NCBI GenBank assembly: GCA_019119595.1 | Contig: DWWS01000072.1 | Coordinates: 1-64,000, forward strand | Reading direction: 5' to 3' | Source of the DNA: Candidatus Eisenbergiella merdavium | GTDB taxonomy: Bacteria > Bacillota > Clostridia > Lachnospirales > Lachnospiraceae | DNA: 64,000 nucleotides | Shown: positions 16,492 through 24,707 of the stretch, piece by piece | How positions within the stretch are numbered: the first letter of the stretch is position 1 | How the letters are laid out: the number at the start of each line of letters is the position of its first letter | Notes under the pieces: generated by a model | Databases searched by the model: none | Told to the model about the DNA's origin: nothing | Seen by the model: the letters and a program-made list of their open reading frames with translations, nothing else | Made by a program: the position numbers and the translations under genes

Positions 16492-17079
16492 GTAGATATG
16501 GGGATTACTCCCCATATCCCTACACAAAACCGTACGTGCGCTATTAACGCATACGGCTTTTCACCTTAGAGCTATAAGGTGCACGGCCCTTTTCTCCATC
16601 TGCTTTCACAGACTTCTTCGATACTATGGCCGTGTCGGACTTCCTGCCGCTCCTTTGGATTCCTGACGCATTTCTTTGTTTTGGTTTCCATACCTCTCTC
16701 GAGGAAACGGCAGGATCTCAGCTGTTCCGATAACATACTTTTCATCAGCCTCGCCAAGCTCTCAGACTGGGGGATGCCGCCATGACCTCGCCATACCGGT
16801 CATGGCAGTGTTGTCTGCTGTGCACTGAAACACATCGACCATATCCAACCTCATACTAATTTCCCAGCTCAATCACTTCACTCTCGTTTCGGCTCTGCTG
16901 CTCCCTGTCCTACGCTTAAGCCTGGCGTCACCGCTTTGGCTCCAAGGACTCGGTACAGGCGGCTGGCTGGGCCTTACCTGATAGGATTTTCCTACTGTAT
17001 CGTTATCAGCTTACCAGGGCTTGCAGAGTTTCCTCCGCTCGCCAAGGGAAATCAGCTGTGCTGATTTCGCAGCTCGCAC
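16492..17079 (-). mobile_element. ORF-less group II intron (about 588 nt)
   Basis: Minus strand. The 5' end is GTGCGAGCTGCG (17079 downward), the conserved GUGYG start. Near the 3' end is a typical domain V (about 16527-16561: AGCCGTATGCG, tetraloop, CGCACGTACGG with the AGC triad and the 2-nt bulge). A domain VI hairpin (GATATGGGGA...CCCCATATC, 16494-16517) follows and ends at about CTAC (16492). Domain IV holds no reverse transcriptase; only a 61-codon ORF is open there. At about 0.6 kb it is an RNA-only derivative that would need a maturase in trans. It sits between the tRNA-Gly terminator and the LCP gene. Confidence 0.85.
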
Positions 17080-17157
17080 TCAGTTGCCAAGTATACCACA
17101 AAACGTTCACGGAAAGGAATGCACTTCAGAAATATTTAAGAATCAATCATTATGAAG

Positions 17158-17196
17158 CAAAAAAAAGAAGTCCCGTATCTACCGGACTTCTTTCCT
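17158..17196 (-). terminator. Terminator of tRNA-Gly
   Basis: Minus strand AAGAAGTCC ... GGGACTTCTTTTTTTT, a 9-bp stem (one G-G mismatch) with a long T run, 10 nt past the tRNA end. Confidence 0.85.
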
Positions 17197-17205
17197 TTAA
17201 GCGAG

Positions 17206-17278
17206 AGCGATAGACGGGACTCGAACCCGCGGTCTCGACCTTGGCAAGGTCGCGCGTTACCAACTACGCCACTATCGC
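17206..17278 (-). tRNA. tRNA-Gly (GCC anticodon)
   Basis: Minus strand. The acceptor arm GCGATAG/CTATCGC closes with discriminator U. The anticodon arm CGACC-TTGCCAA-GGTCG gives anticodon GCC. The T arm reads CGGGTTCGAACCCG. The 3' CCA is not encoded. It has its own promoter (17319-17347) and terminator. Confidence 0.97.
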
Positions 17279-17318
17279 ATCAGTATCATGCCCGCCGTCT
17301 TCCCGACGGGCAAGTATT

Positions 17319-17347
17319 ACTATACATGAACTTTACAGAAATGTCAA
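17319..17347 (-). promoter_or_regulatory. Sigma-A promoter of tRNA-Gly
   Basis: Minus strand TTGACA (17342-17347), 17-bp spacer, TATAGT (17319-17324). The leader of about 35 nt holds a CCGTC/GACGG hairpin. Confidence 0.85.
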
Positions 17348-17408
17348 CATTTTTTTCTGACGATTTTTCCCGCCGGATTCACCAATGTTTTTTTGCCGGA
17401 TCCTCCCG

Positions 17409-18860
17409 TTACCCTTCCGCCCTGAATTTTACCCGGAAAACCCGCTTCAGGGAGTCGTCGATCCTCTCCTCGGCGATCGTTCCGTCCTGAACGGCGGCGA
17501 TCACACCCTCGTAGGCGGTGACAAAATCCTCCGGCATCAGGATCATGTCCGCGCCCGCCTTCAGCGCCCTGATCGCAGCCTCATCCGCCGTATAATACTG
17601 GGAAATGGCCGACATGTTCATGGCATCCGTGATGACGATCCCGTTATAGCCAAGCTGGCCTCTCAGGATATCCGTTATGATCTTTTCATTCATGGAAGCC
17701 GGAAGCTTATCTCCATCCGTCAGACCGGGCGCGGAGATATGGCCCACCATCACCATATCCACACCCGCTTCCATCCCCGCCGTAAAAGGCAGAAATTCCG
17801 CAGCCTGCATTTCTTCCAGCGTCCTGTCCGTTTCCACCTGTCCTTCGTGGGAATCGCCCGCCGTGTTCCCGTGTCCAGGGAAATGCTTGACACAGGCGCT
17901 CACACCGTTTTCCTGAAGCCCCTGCACCGCCGAAGCCGTCATTTGCGCCACAACTGCGGGATCACTTCCAAAGGAACGGTCCCCGATCACCGTATTGTCC
18001 GGATTCGTCAGCACATCCACCACGGGCGCGAAGTCCAGGTTAAATCCGTACTCCTTCAGATAAGAAGCAATGGATGCTCCCGCCGCGTAAGCCCGGGAGG
18101 GATCCCCTGACGCGCCGATCTGCCCCATGGGGCCCACATTTTCCAGTCCAAGCGCCTTCGCCACCCGGGCCACCTGCCCGCCTTCCTCGTCCACGCCGAG
18201 GAACAGGGGATATCTGCTGTAGGAAGACGTGTTCGCCAGCATCTCCCTGAGCTGGGAGGCCGACTGGATGTTCCTGGCAAAATAAACAAGCCCGCCCACC
18301 GGATACTTTTCCAGCGCTTCCCTGGTGCTTTCCCCCGCCTGAATGGCAGTCCCCACTCCGGTCAGCTGCTCCGGCGTGATGATGAACAGCCCGGCCACCT
18401 TTTCCTCCAGGCTCATGGCCTCCACATAGCCGCTGATCTGCTCCTCCAGCGCTTCTGCCGTTCCCTGCGCAGCGGCAGTATCCGTCTGCGCGGAAACTCC
18501 CGCCTGTTCGGAAGCTTCTGGCTGCCCGGAGACTCCTGGCTGCTCGGAAGCACCTGACTGTTCGAACAGCCCTGTCTGTTCAGAACCGCCGACCTGTTCG
18601 GAAACTTCTTCCCGCCCTGAGACCTCAGCCTGTGCAGAATCCGCCTGGCCGTCCGCATTCAGCTCTCCGACTGTCTCCCCGCCGTTCTGCTGCCCGCTTC
18701 CGGAGTCGCCCCCCTGCGCCGAACCGGAAATATACCGGGCTGCAAAGATGCATCCGAAAACCAGTCCTGCCAGGATCAGTCCTGCCACAATATATGCGAT
18801 CATCTGATTTCTGCGTCTTCTCCGCCTTCTCTGCTCTCTGCGGTTCATTCTGTCATCCAT
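17409..18860 (-). CDS. Glycoside hydrolase family 3, NagZ-like beta-N-acetylhexosaminidase, membrane anchored
   Basis: A 483-residue enzyme likely removing N-acetylglucosamine from cell-wall fragments. An Arg-rich start is followed by a membrane helix (about residues 18-41) and a low-complexity linker with a repeating SEQxGxSEQ pattern. The GH3 barrel follows: GVDEEGGQVAR, KHFPGHGNTAGDSHEG (NagZ-type His-Asp acid/base loop) and VITDAMNM (nucleophile Asp). ATG 18860 is preferred (GGAG 9 nt upstream). The frame stays open to 19010 through a 7-bp tandem repeat, but those starts lack SDs. It lies downstream of the 0.75-kb non-coding stretch on the same strand. Confidence 0.88.
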   Translation of the reverse strand: MDDRMNRREQRRRRRRRNQMIAYIVAGLILAGLVFGCIFAARYISGSAQGGDSGSGQQNGGETVGELNADGQADSAQAEVSGREEVSEQVGGSEQTGLFEQSGASEQPGVSGQPEASEQAGVSAQTDTAAAQGTAEALEEQISGYVEAMSLEEKVAGLFIITPEQLTGVGTAIQAGESTREALEKYPVGGLVYFARNIQSASQLREMLANTSSYSRYPLFLGVDEEGGQVARVAKALGLENVGPMGQIGASGDPSRAYAAGASIASYLKEYGFNLDFAPVVDVLTNPDNTVIGDRSFGSDPAVVAQMTASAVQGLQENGVSACVKHFPGHGNTAGDSHEGQVETDRTLEEMQAAEFLPFTAGMEAGVDMVMVGHISAPGLTDGDKLPASMNEKIITDILRGQLGYNGIVITDAMNMSAISQYYTADEAAIRALKAGADMILMPEDFVTAYEGVIAAVQDGTIAEERIDDSLKRVFRVKFRAEG

Positions 18861-18926
18861 CCTCCATGACTCCGATCTTCGCAAGGCCGCCGCCATCCGC
18901 GCTGCCTCCAGATACTCCGCCAGCAT

Positions 18927-18971
18927 GTCTGCTGTCTGCTGTCTGCTGTCTGCTGTCTGCTGTCTGCTGTC
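18927..18971. repeat. 7-bp tandem repeat (six and a half copies)
   Basis: GTCTGCT repeated six times plus GTC, directly upstream of the GH3 hydrolase start. The unit is not a multiple of three, so slippage would change the frame of any translation starting upstream and would change spacing in the leader. Confidence 0.95.
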
Positions 18972-18979
18972 AGAATACC

Positions 18980-19738
18980 ACAACGAGAAGCGGGTATCAA
19001 TCACTTTCATGTCTGATACCCGCTCTCAAACTATGCTATCCAATGGTCTATACCTCCATTTTTCTCCTCTGCTCTTCTTTCCACTCCTTCTTCCTTTTGT
19101 ACTCGTGTACTGTAACCGTTTCATCCTTTGATGATCTTACGTTACTTAAGCAAGTGTACTCGTTTCGCATCCGGTGTTAGATTAGCATCGTTCCTTAAAG
19201 ATTTTATTTTTACGTATCCGGAAGTTCTTTTCCTCTTTTTTCGGATTCCTCTAAACCAACGGCCTGATCTTCTGAAGTCCATCTATCATAAATTTTTATC
19301 TTTTGGTTTAAGGAATCGCTTCCTTAAAAAACTTCTTTCCTTTCGGAATCCATTTTCCTGAAATCCGATCCTGTCCGGATCATCCTTCTTCTTAACTTCT
19401 TCCGTCTGCCTACCGATTTCTGTCTTTTTCTCCAAAGATGTCAACTTCTGCGTTTTCTTCTTCTGATGATAAAGAACATTCTCGCCGCTTTCAGGAAATA
19501 TCCGTTTTCTAAAAGAATCTCAATTTACAGTTCCCGGTTTCTTCAGGTTGTCTTCCTTCGATCCAAAGGCCTTCCTTCCAAAGATTCCTTTCTTCTTCCT
19601 AATCCGTCTTTAAGGCTTTTCCTATGAAATTGTTTTGTTTGTGTTGTTTTCTTAAAAGTTAATCCTTTAAGAAAAAAGCTTTACGTTTTCGGCGGTCCGT
19701 ACCTCCTTCTTTTTATTTTTGTTCTCTTCTTTGTTTGT
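18980..19738 (-). ncRNA. Candidate large structured non-coding RNA (about 0.75 kb)
   Basis: Downstream of a perfect promoter the minus strand has no credible ORF for about 750 nt, is very purine-rich, and contains several exact hairpins: an 11-bp stem (TTTTCTTAAAG/CTTTTAAGAAAA) near 19650-19680, a 9-bp TTTAAGGAA-GCGA-TTCCTTAAA hairpin (GNRA loop) near 19310-19331, and an 11-bp AGCGGGTATCA/TGATACCCGCT stem at about 18990-19025 that could mark the 3' end. It does not show RNase P, tmRNA, 6S or SRP hallmarks known to me. It could also be a very long 5' leader of the GH3 gene. Boundaries are estimates. Confidence 0.5.
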
Positions 19739-19744
19739 GACTTC

Positions 19745-19773
19745 ATTATAGCCCTGCATATTTGAATTGTCAA
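19745..19773 (-). promoter_or_regulatory. Perfect consensus sigma-A promoter with AT-rich upstream region
   Basis: Minus strand TTGACA (19768-19773), exactly 17 bp, TATAAT (19745-19750). About 100 bp of A/T-rich sequence lies upstream and could act as an UP element. It is the strongest promoter in the window and faces no nearby start codon. Confidence 0.9.
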
Positions 19774-20136
19774 CAAGTTTTTTGACTTTTTTTCTATTTT
19801 TATATTATTTTCTATTTTATATAAAATAATATCATAATTTATGTGTAATTTGCTTTAAATATATAGAAATATCTGACAATTTATGGCGCATATGGTGTCT
19901 GAGGAAAGAAAACAGGGGCCTGTACACTGTTTTCCGCCTTTCGGGATTTTCTGTTTTTGAAAAAGGTTTCCCTCCCAAGGGCTCCCGACGCAAAACATCC
20001 GGAAAACGGCCAGGGGCTTCGTCTTCCGGATGCTGTGTCGATTTATGCATTGGTATATTTATGCATTTGCGCATTTTTGCACCTGTGCGGTATGCGCATA
20101 TTTTTCTGCAGGCGCAGGGCTTTTATCCTTCCGGCA
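19774..20136. other. Intergenic region with no gene
   Basis: 363 bp between the strong promoter and the aspartokinase stop. The first 110 bp are nearly pure A/T. I see no ORF with an SD and no clear terminator for lysC. Confidence 0.5.
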
Positions 20137-21456
20137 TCAGAGCTGGACAAGGACAAAAATATTGTAGATCGCCCGGATGGCAGTTTCAAAATCCTCATTG
20201 CGCACGCCGATGATGATGTTCAGCTCGGAGGAGCCCTGATCGATCATCTTGACGTTGACGTTGGAATGGGCGAGGGCGGAGAAAATGCGTCCCGCCGTTC
20301 CTCTGGTGGATTTCATGCCGCGGCCCACCACGGCGATCAGCGCAAGGTCGGATTCGATGTCGATGGTATCCGGCCGTGCGAGGCGGTGGATGGCGGAAAC
20401 CACCTTCTGCTCCTTGTCCATGAATTCATCCTGATGGACGAACACGGTCATGGTATCGATCCCTGAGGGCACATGCTCGAAGGAAATCCCACTGTCCTCA
20501 AATGCCTGAAGCACCTTGCGGCCGAAGCCGATCTCCGCATTCATCATGTCTTTTTCAATGTTGACGGAGCAGAAGCCCTTCTTTCCCGCGATGCCGGTGA
20601 TGACGAAGCGGGATTTCTGGCAGGTGCTCTCCACGATCCAGGTGCCGCTGTCCTCCGGCGCGTTGGTGTTGCGGATGTTGATCGGGATGCCCTCCTTCCT
20701 GACCGGGAAGATGGCGTCCTCGTGGAGAACGCCGGCTCCCATGTAGGACAGCTCCCGTAGCTCCTTATAGGTAATGGTATCGATGCCCACCGGATTAGGG
20801 ATGATGCGGGGATCCGCGATCAAAAATCCGGATACATCCGTCCAGTTTTCATATACCTCCGCATGCACCGCTCTGGATACGATGGAGCCGGTCACATCGG
20901 AGCCTCCTCTGGAAAAGGTTTTCACGCTTCCGTCCGGCATGGAGCCGTAGAAGCCGGGAATGACAGCCGCGTCCTCGTCCGCAAGGCGCTTTGCCATCAC
21001 CTTATCCGTTTTGTAGTCGTCAAAATTTCCATCCTCATCAAAGAAAATGACCTCGGCCGCGTCAATGAAGGGGAATTTCAGGTAGGCGGCCATGATGATG
21101 CCGTTCAGGTATTCTCCTCTGGAGGCGGCGTAGTCCTTTCCCGCCTTGTTTTTGAAATTTTCCTCTATTTTCTTAAATTCCTCATCCAGAGACAGCTTCA
21201 GAGAAAGGCCGCTTATGATCTCCTCATATCTGTCCCGGATGGCGGAAAGCTTTCCGGAAAAGTCGCCGTCCTCCTCGGCCAGCGCGTAGCAGGCGTACAG
21301 CATGTCGGTCACCTTTTCATCATCCCTGTAGCGCTTGCCCGGTGCGGAAGGAACCACAAAGCGTCTTTCCGGATCCGCCTTGATGATGCTTCCCACCTTT
21401 CTGAACTGTTCCGCGCTCGCAAGGGAGCTTCCGCCGAATTTCACCACTTTTTTCAT
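20137..21456 (-). CDS. lysC: Aspartate kinase
   Basis: Phosphorylates aspartate, the first step towards lysine, threonine and methionine. 439 residues: kinase domain with VVKFGGSSLASAEQ, FSRGGSDVTGSIVS and WTDVSGFLIADPR, then two ACT domains (about 300-370 and 375-439; SALAHSNVNVKMIDQGSSELNIIIGV), the usual allosteric region. The ATG at 21456 follows GAGGAGT. The upstream frame to 21576 is only the hairpin element read through. Last in the run ACT protein, hom, proposed homoserine kinase, lysC, so it belongs to threonine supply. No lysine riboswitch is present; instead a hairpin element lies before the SD. Confidence 0.96.
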   Translation of the reverse strand: MKKVVKFGGSSLASAEQFRKVGSIIKADPERRFVVPSAPGKRYRDDEKVTDMLYACYALAEEDGDFSGKLSAIRDRYEEIISGLSLKLSLDEEFKKIEENFKNKAGKDYAASRGEYLNGIIMAAYLKFPFIDAAEVIFFDEDGNFDDYKTDKVMAKRLADEDAAVIPGFYGSMPDGSVKTFSRGGSDVTGSIVSRAVHAEVYENWTDVSGFLIADPRIIPNPVGIDTITYKELRELSYMGAGVLHEDAIFPVRKEGIPINIRNTNAPEDSGTWIVESTCQKSRFVITGIAGKKGFCSVNIEKDMMNAEIGFGRKVLQAFEDSGISFEHVPSGIDTMTVFVHQDEFMDKEQKVVSAIHRLARPDTIDIESDLALIAVVGRGMKSTRGTAGRIFSALAHSNVNVKMIDQGSSELNIIIGVRNEDFETAIRAIYNIFVLVQL

Positions 21457-21461
21457 AATAC

Positions 21462-21606
21462 TCCTCATTCCGGAGCGTGCGACGGGGCGAAGCGAAATCG
21501 CGAATGCGATTTCACTTCTGCCATAAAAGCAATTTGTGACGCTCCGGCACAAATTGCCGTGTGAAAAATAAGTCATCAGACTTATTTTTCACACCGATCC
21601 TCATTC
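21462..21606 (-). repeat. SD-flanked hairpin element B in front of lysC
   Basis: Minus strand order: H1 21559-21594 (15 bp, loop CTGATG), H2 21529-21557 (10 bp, loop CCGGAGCGT at 21539-21547), H3 21489-21518 (13 bp, one G-U), then ACGCTCCGG (21470-21478) immediately before the SD. Loop and SD-proximal 9-mer are perfect complements. The element is flanked by the 9-bp direct repeat TCCTCATTC (plus-strand reading) at 21462-21470 and 21598-21606; the gene-side copy is the SD. Nearly identical to the element before eutH, with paired base changes in the stems. Confidence 0.85.
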
Positions 21607-21642
21607 TGCCGCTGCCGCGCGGCTTTTTCTTCCGTATTACTT

Positions 21643-22869
21643 TCAGAGCCGGTAGCTTGGCTGCTTCAGGCCGAGAAAATGATCCATGAGCTGCGGGCCC
21701 TCCGGGATGAAGTTTCCGCTCAGGATGGCTTCCGCCTCGTTGTAGCTCCAGTCGTTTTTCAAAACGGCCGTGCTGTCATAGATCAGATAGGGCACGCTCT
21801 CCGCCGTATGGGTGCGCAGGCGGATCGGCGTTGGATGGTCGGGAAGGACCATCAGCCTGTAGTCCAGGCCGCTTCCGTCAAGCCCTGACACAAGCGGTGC
21901 GATCACCCGGCTGTCCAGATATTCGATGGCCTTCAGCTTCTTTTCCACGCTTCCCTGGTGTCCCATCTCATCCGGCGCCTCTACGTGGATATAGGCAAAA
22001 TCATAACCGCCCCGGATCAGTGCGTCAAGAGCCGCCTGAGTTTTTCCTTCATAATTGGTGTCAAGGCCGCCGTTCGCGCCTTCCACCTGCGCCACATCCA
22101 TGCCCGCGCCTACGGCGATCCCCTTTAAGAGATCGACGGCGGAGATCATGATTCCCTTCTTTCCCGTTTTTTCAGAAAAAGAAGGAAGGGACGGGCGGGT
22201 TCCCGCTCCCCAGAACCAGCAGCAGTTGGCCGGATTTAAGCCCTCCTGTCTGCGCTTTACATTGATGGGATGATCCTTTAGGATCTCATAGCTTCTCACC
22301 ATCATACTGCGAAGCTTTTCGTCTGCGGGAAGATAGGGGCCGATCTCCCGGCCCAGCACGTCGTGGGGCGCGGTAAGCTCCTCCACCCGGCCGCCCTCCC
22401 AGATCAGGCAGTGGCGGTAGCTGGTCCCCACATAAAAACGATAGGGCGGCCGGTCAAACTCCTCCATCACGGCATGGAGCAGAACGGCGCAGTCTTCGGT
22501 TTCGATCTCGCCGGAGCTGTGATCCAGGATCCGCCTTTTTTCAAAGGGAAGCCCTTCCTCCTCGGAAAGGGTGACGATATTACACCGCAGGGCGATATCC
22601 GTATCCTTCATCGGCACTCCGATGCTCAGGGCCTCCAGCGGGGAACGGCCGGAATAATATTTTTTCGGGTCATAGCCCATCACCGACAGGTTCGCCGTGT
22701 CGGAACCGGGCTTCATTCCCTTCGGGATCGTGCTGACCATGCCGATCTCCGCTTTTTTGCTCAGCGCATCCAGCGCCGGCGTATCCGCATACGCCAAGGG
22801 CGTCCGGCCGTTCAGCCTTGCGATCGGCTCATCCGCCATCCCGTCCCCAAGAACAACCACATATTTCAT
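21643..22869 (-). CDS. Alkaline-phosphatase-fold phosphotransferase, proposed homoserine kinase (ApgM-like)
   Basis: A 408-residue protein of the archaeal-type cofactor-independent phosphoglycerate mutase family: metal motif VVLGDGMAD at the start, catalytic-site region MKPGSDTANLSVMGYDP with the Ser that becomes phosphorylated, HVEAPDEMGHQGSVEKK and LPDHPTP. Bacterial members beside threonine genes have been proposed as a replacement homoserine kinase (a TIGRFAM hypothesis, TIGR02535). Here it sits between hom and lysC with no GHMP-type thrB in view, which favours that role. ATG 22869 has GAGGA upstream; a GTG at 22881 would overlap the hom stop. The reaction is inferred. Confidence 0.85.
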   Translation of the reverse strand: MKYVVVLGDGMADEPIARLNGRTPLAYADTPALDALSKKAEIGMVSTIPKGMKPGSDTANLSVMGYDPKKYYSGRSPLEALSIGVPMKDTDIALRCNIVTLSEEEGLPFEKRRILDHSSGEIETEDCAVLLHAVMEEFDRPPYRFYVGTSYRHCLIWEGGRVEELTAPHDVLGREIGPYLPADEKLRSMMVRSYEILKDHPINVKRRQEGLNPANCCWFWGAGTRPSLPSFSEKTGKKGIMISAVDLLKGIAVGAGMDVAQVEGANGGLDTNYEGKTQAALDALIRGGYDFAYIHVEAPDEMGHQGSVEKKLKAIEYLDSRVIAPLVSGLDGSGLDYRLMVLPDHPTPIRLRTHTAESVPYLIYDSTAVLKNDWSYNEAEAILSGNFIPEGPQLMDHFLGLKQPSYRL

Positions 22870-22877
22870 GTTCTTCC

Positions 22878-24086
22878 TCACGCCTCCTCCACGCGGATGC
22901 GGCTGATGAAGCCGGAAAGCTGTCCGCTCTTTTCGGCAAATTCCTTCTCGGTAAGAGCTGCGGTCACAAAGCCGAATTCGTTCTCCAGTCCGGCGTCTAC
23001 CAGCTCGATCTCGCCGAACAGCTCCCGCGCCTTCGCCTCGCAGCCCTTTTGGGCCCGGACAAAAAATCTTCTGTACGCGCCGTCAATGCTGCACAGCGGA
23101 AGCTTTTCCTCGTCCCACAGGCAGACGATGTGGGTCCGTCCGTGCTTGGCGCAGTCGATCACATCGGAAACGACGGCGCTTGCCGTGGGAAGCTTTCCCG
23201 CCCCACGTCCGTAATACATGGAATCTCCCAGCGTATTACCGCGGATGAAAATGGCGTTGAACACGTCGTTCACGCTGTGCAGGGGGCTGTTCTCCCCAAT
23301 CAGGAAGGGGGCCACCATGGCGTAATATCCGCCGTCCGCCTCTCTGACGCTGGCGAGCAGCTTGATGAACAGGTTCATTTTATGAGCATAGAGGAAATCC
23401 TCTCTGGTGATCTTCGTGATTCCCTCGGTATAGATCTCTTCATAGCGGACGGTCTTTCCGGTCATGAGGGAGGCGAGGATGGCGATCTTGCGGCAGGCGT
23501 CATAGCCCTCCACATCGGCCTCCGGATTGCGCTCGGCATAGCCCTTTTCCTGGGCCTCCTTCAGGCTCGTCTCAAAATCGCAGCCCTCCTGATCCATGCG
23601 GGTCAGGATGTAGTTGGTGGTTCCGTTCAGGATCCCGCTGATCAGCTCGATCCGCTCCGCGGTCAGGGCCGCGTTCAGAGGACGGATGATGGGAATGCCG
23701 CCGCCCACGCTGGCCTCGAACAGGTAGTTGCAGTAATTTTCCTTCGCCGTGCGGATCAGCTCGGCTCCGTGGTTCGCGACCAGCTCCTTGTTGGAGGTGC
23801 AGACGCTCTTTCCGGCCTTTAAAGCCTGCATGGAATAAGTAAAAGCAGGCTCGTTTCCGCCCATGGTCTCGCAGATGATCGTAACCTCCGGATCCTGAAG
23901 GATAACGTTGATGTCATGCACCACCCTGTCCGCGTAGGGGTCTCCGGGGAAATCCCTGAGATCCAGGATATATTTGACCCGGATCTTCTTTCCGGCCCGT
24001 TTGTCGATCACTTCCTTATTTTTTTCAATCACCTCTACGACGCCGCTTCCAACCGTGCCGTATCCCAAAACCGCTATGCTGATCAT
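22878..24086 (-). CDS. hom: Homoserine dehydrogenase
   Basis: Reduces aspartate semialdehyde to homoserine. 402 residues: NAD(P) fold GYGTVGSGVVEV, the core SNKELVANHG and EASVGGGIPIIRPL, GILNGTTNYILT, and the catalytic/substrate part EGYDACRKIAILASL, followed by a C-terminal ACT-like regulatory region (about 320-402). Own SD GAGGAGGAAAT with a small GC hairpin (24102-24115) just upstream. It is followed, with 8 nt between stop and next ATG, by the proposed homoserine kinase and preceded by the ACT protein. Confidence 0.95.
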   Translation of the reverse strand: MISIAVLGYGTVGSGVVEVIEKNKEVIDKRAGKKIRVKYILDLRDFPGDPYADRVVHDINVILQDPEVTIICETMGGNEPAFTYSMQALKAGKSVCTSNKELVANHGAELIRTAKENYCNYLFEASVGGGIPIIRPLNAALTAERIELISGILNGTTNYILTRMDQEGCDFETSLKEAQEKGYAERNPEADVEGYDACRKIAILASLMTGKTVRYEEIYTEGITKITREDFLYAHKMNLFIKLLASVREADGGYYAMVAPFLIGENSPLHSVNDVFNAIFIRGNTLGDSMYYGRGAGKLPTASAVVSDVIDCAKHGRTHIVCLWDEEKLPLCSIDGAYRRFFVRAQKGCEAKARELFGEIELVDAGLENEFGFVTAALTEKEFAEKSGQLSGFISRIRVEEA

Positions 24087-24131
24087 ATTTCCTCCTCTGT
24101 TGCCGCTCCGGCGGCGTTTTTCTATCTCGGG

Positions 24132-24575
24132 CTATTCCCTGGCAAGAATCTTCACGTTGTGCACGCCCTTCTCCTCCTCCATTGCGTCCAGCATTCTGGA
24201 TACGTCCGAGGTGGTGCTCAGCACCTGCACGCTGATGCTTAAGGACGCCATTCCGTTGATCGGAATACTCTGATGAATGGTCAGAATATTCGCCCCGAAG
24301 TCCGCTATGACCTTCAGAAGGTCGGAAAGCAGGCCCGGCTCGTCCTCGATGGATAAAGAAAGCGTGACCGTCGTTCCCTGGGTATTATCATGAAAGGGAA
24401 AAATATCGTCCTTATATTTGTAAAAGGAGCTTCTGCTGATATCCACCTTTTCCACGGCGTCCTGTATGGTCGCCGCCTTTCCCGATTCCAGGAGCTTCTT
24501 CGCCTCCACGACCTTCAGAAGGACCTCCGGAACGGCTTTCTGTTTTACCACATAATATTCGCTCTTCTTCTGCAT
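24132..24575 (-). CDS. pheB: ACT domain protein, PheB/UPF0735 family
   Basis: A 147-residue protein: an N-terminal helical part with a helix-turn-helix look (AATIQDAVEKVDISRSSFYKYKDDIFPF), then one ACT domain (TLSLSIEDEPGLLSDLLKVIADFGANILTIHQ). ACT domains bind amino acids, so a sensor or repressor role for the threonine genes is plausible. It is first in the cluster with hom, homoserine kinase and lysC. It has a promoter 60 nt upstream and a palindrome between promoter and start that it might recognise. Binding is an inference. Confidence 0.88.
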   Translation of the reverse strand: MQKKSEYYVVKQKAVPEVLLKVVEAKKLLESGKAATIQDAVEKVDISRSSFYKYKDDIFPFHDNTQGTTVTLSLSIEDEPGLLSDLLKVIADFGANILTIHQSIPINGMASLSISVQVLSTTSDVSRMLDAMEEEKGVHNVKILARE

Positions 24576-24607
24576 TTCCTTTCATCCCGTGTCTGTGTCT
24601 TTACTGC

Positions 24608-24663
24608 GCACACATTTGTGTGCCAACGACAGATATTTTAGCATAGGGTTCCGGTGAAAGCAA
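24608..24663 (-). promoter_or_regulatory. Promoter and palindromic operator before the ACT-hom cluster
   Basis: Minus strand TTGCTT (24658-24663), 17 bp, TAAAAT (24635-24640). The perfect palindrome GCACACATTTGTGTGC (24608-24623) covers roughly +5 to +20 of the transcript, the position of a repressor operator. Confidence 0.6.
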
Positions 24664-24707
24664 CCCATAAATGAGGCGGGATTGTTTTTTTATCCGTACA
24701 ATATGTA

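Noticed and set aside
15859..16569. 236-codon plus-strand ORF opposite the LCP gene
   Set aside because: A shadow of the acidic/basic repeat codons of the LCP gene; no SD and low-complexity product.
16572..16757. 61-codon ORF within the group II intron as a maturase remnant
   Set aside because: No recognisable reverse transcriptase or maturase motif; it overlaps structural RNA domains.
18980..19738. RNase P RNA, tmRNA or SRP RNA
   Set aside because: Characteristic conserved segments of these RNAs were not found; length and composition also do not fit.
20466..21642. Lysine riboswitch before lysC
   Set aside because: The 186-bp leader is fully explained by hairpin element B; no lysine-riboswitch core was seen.
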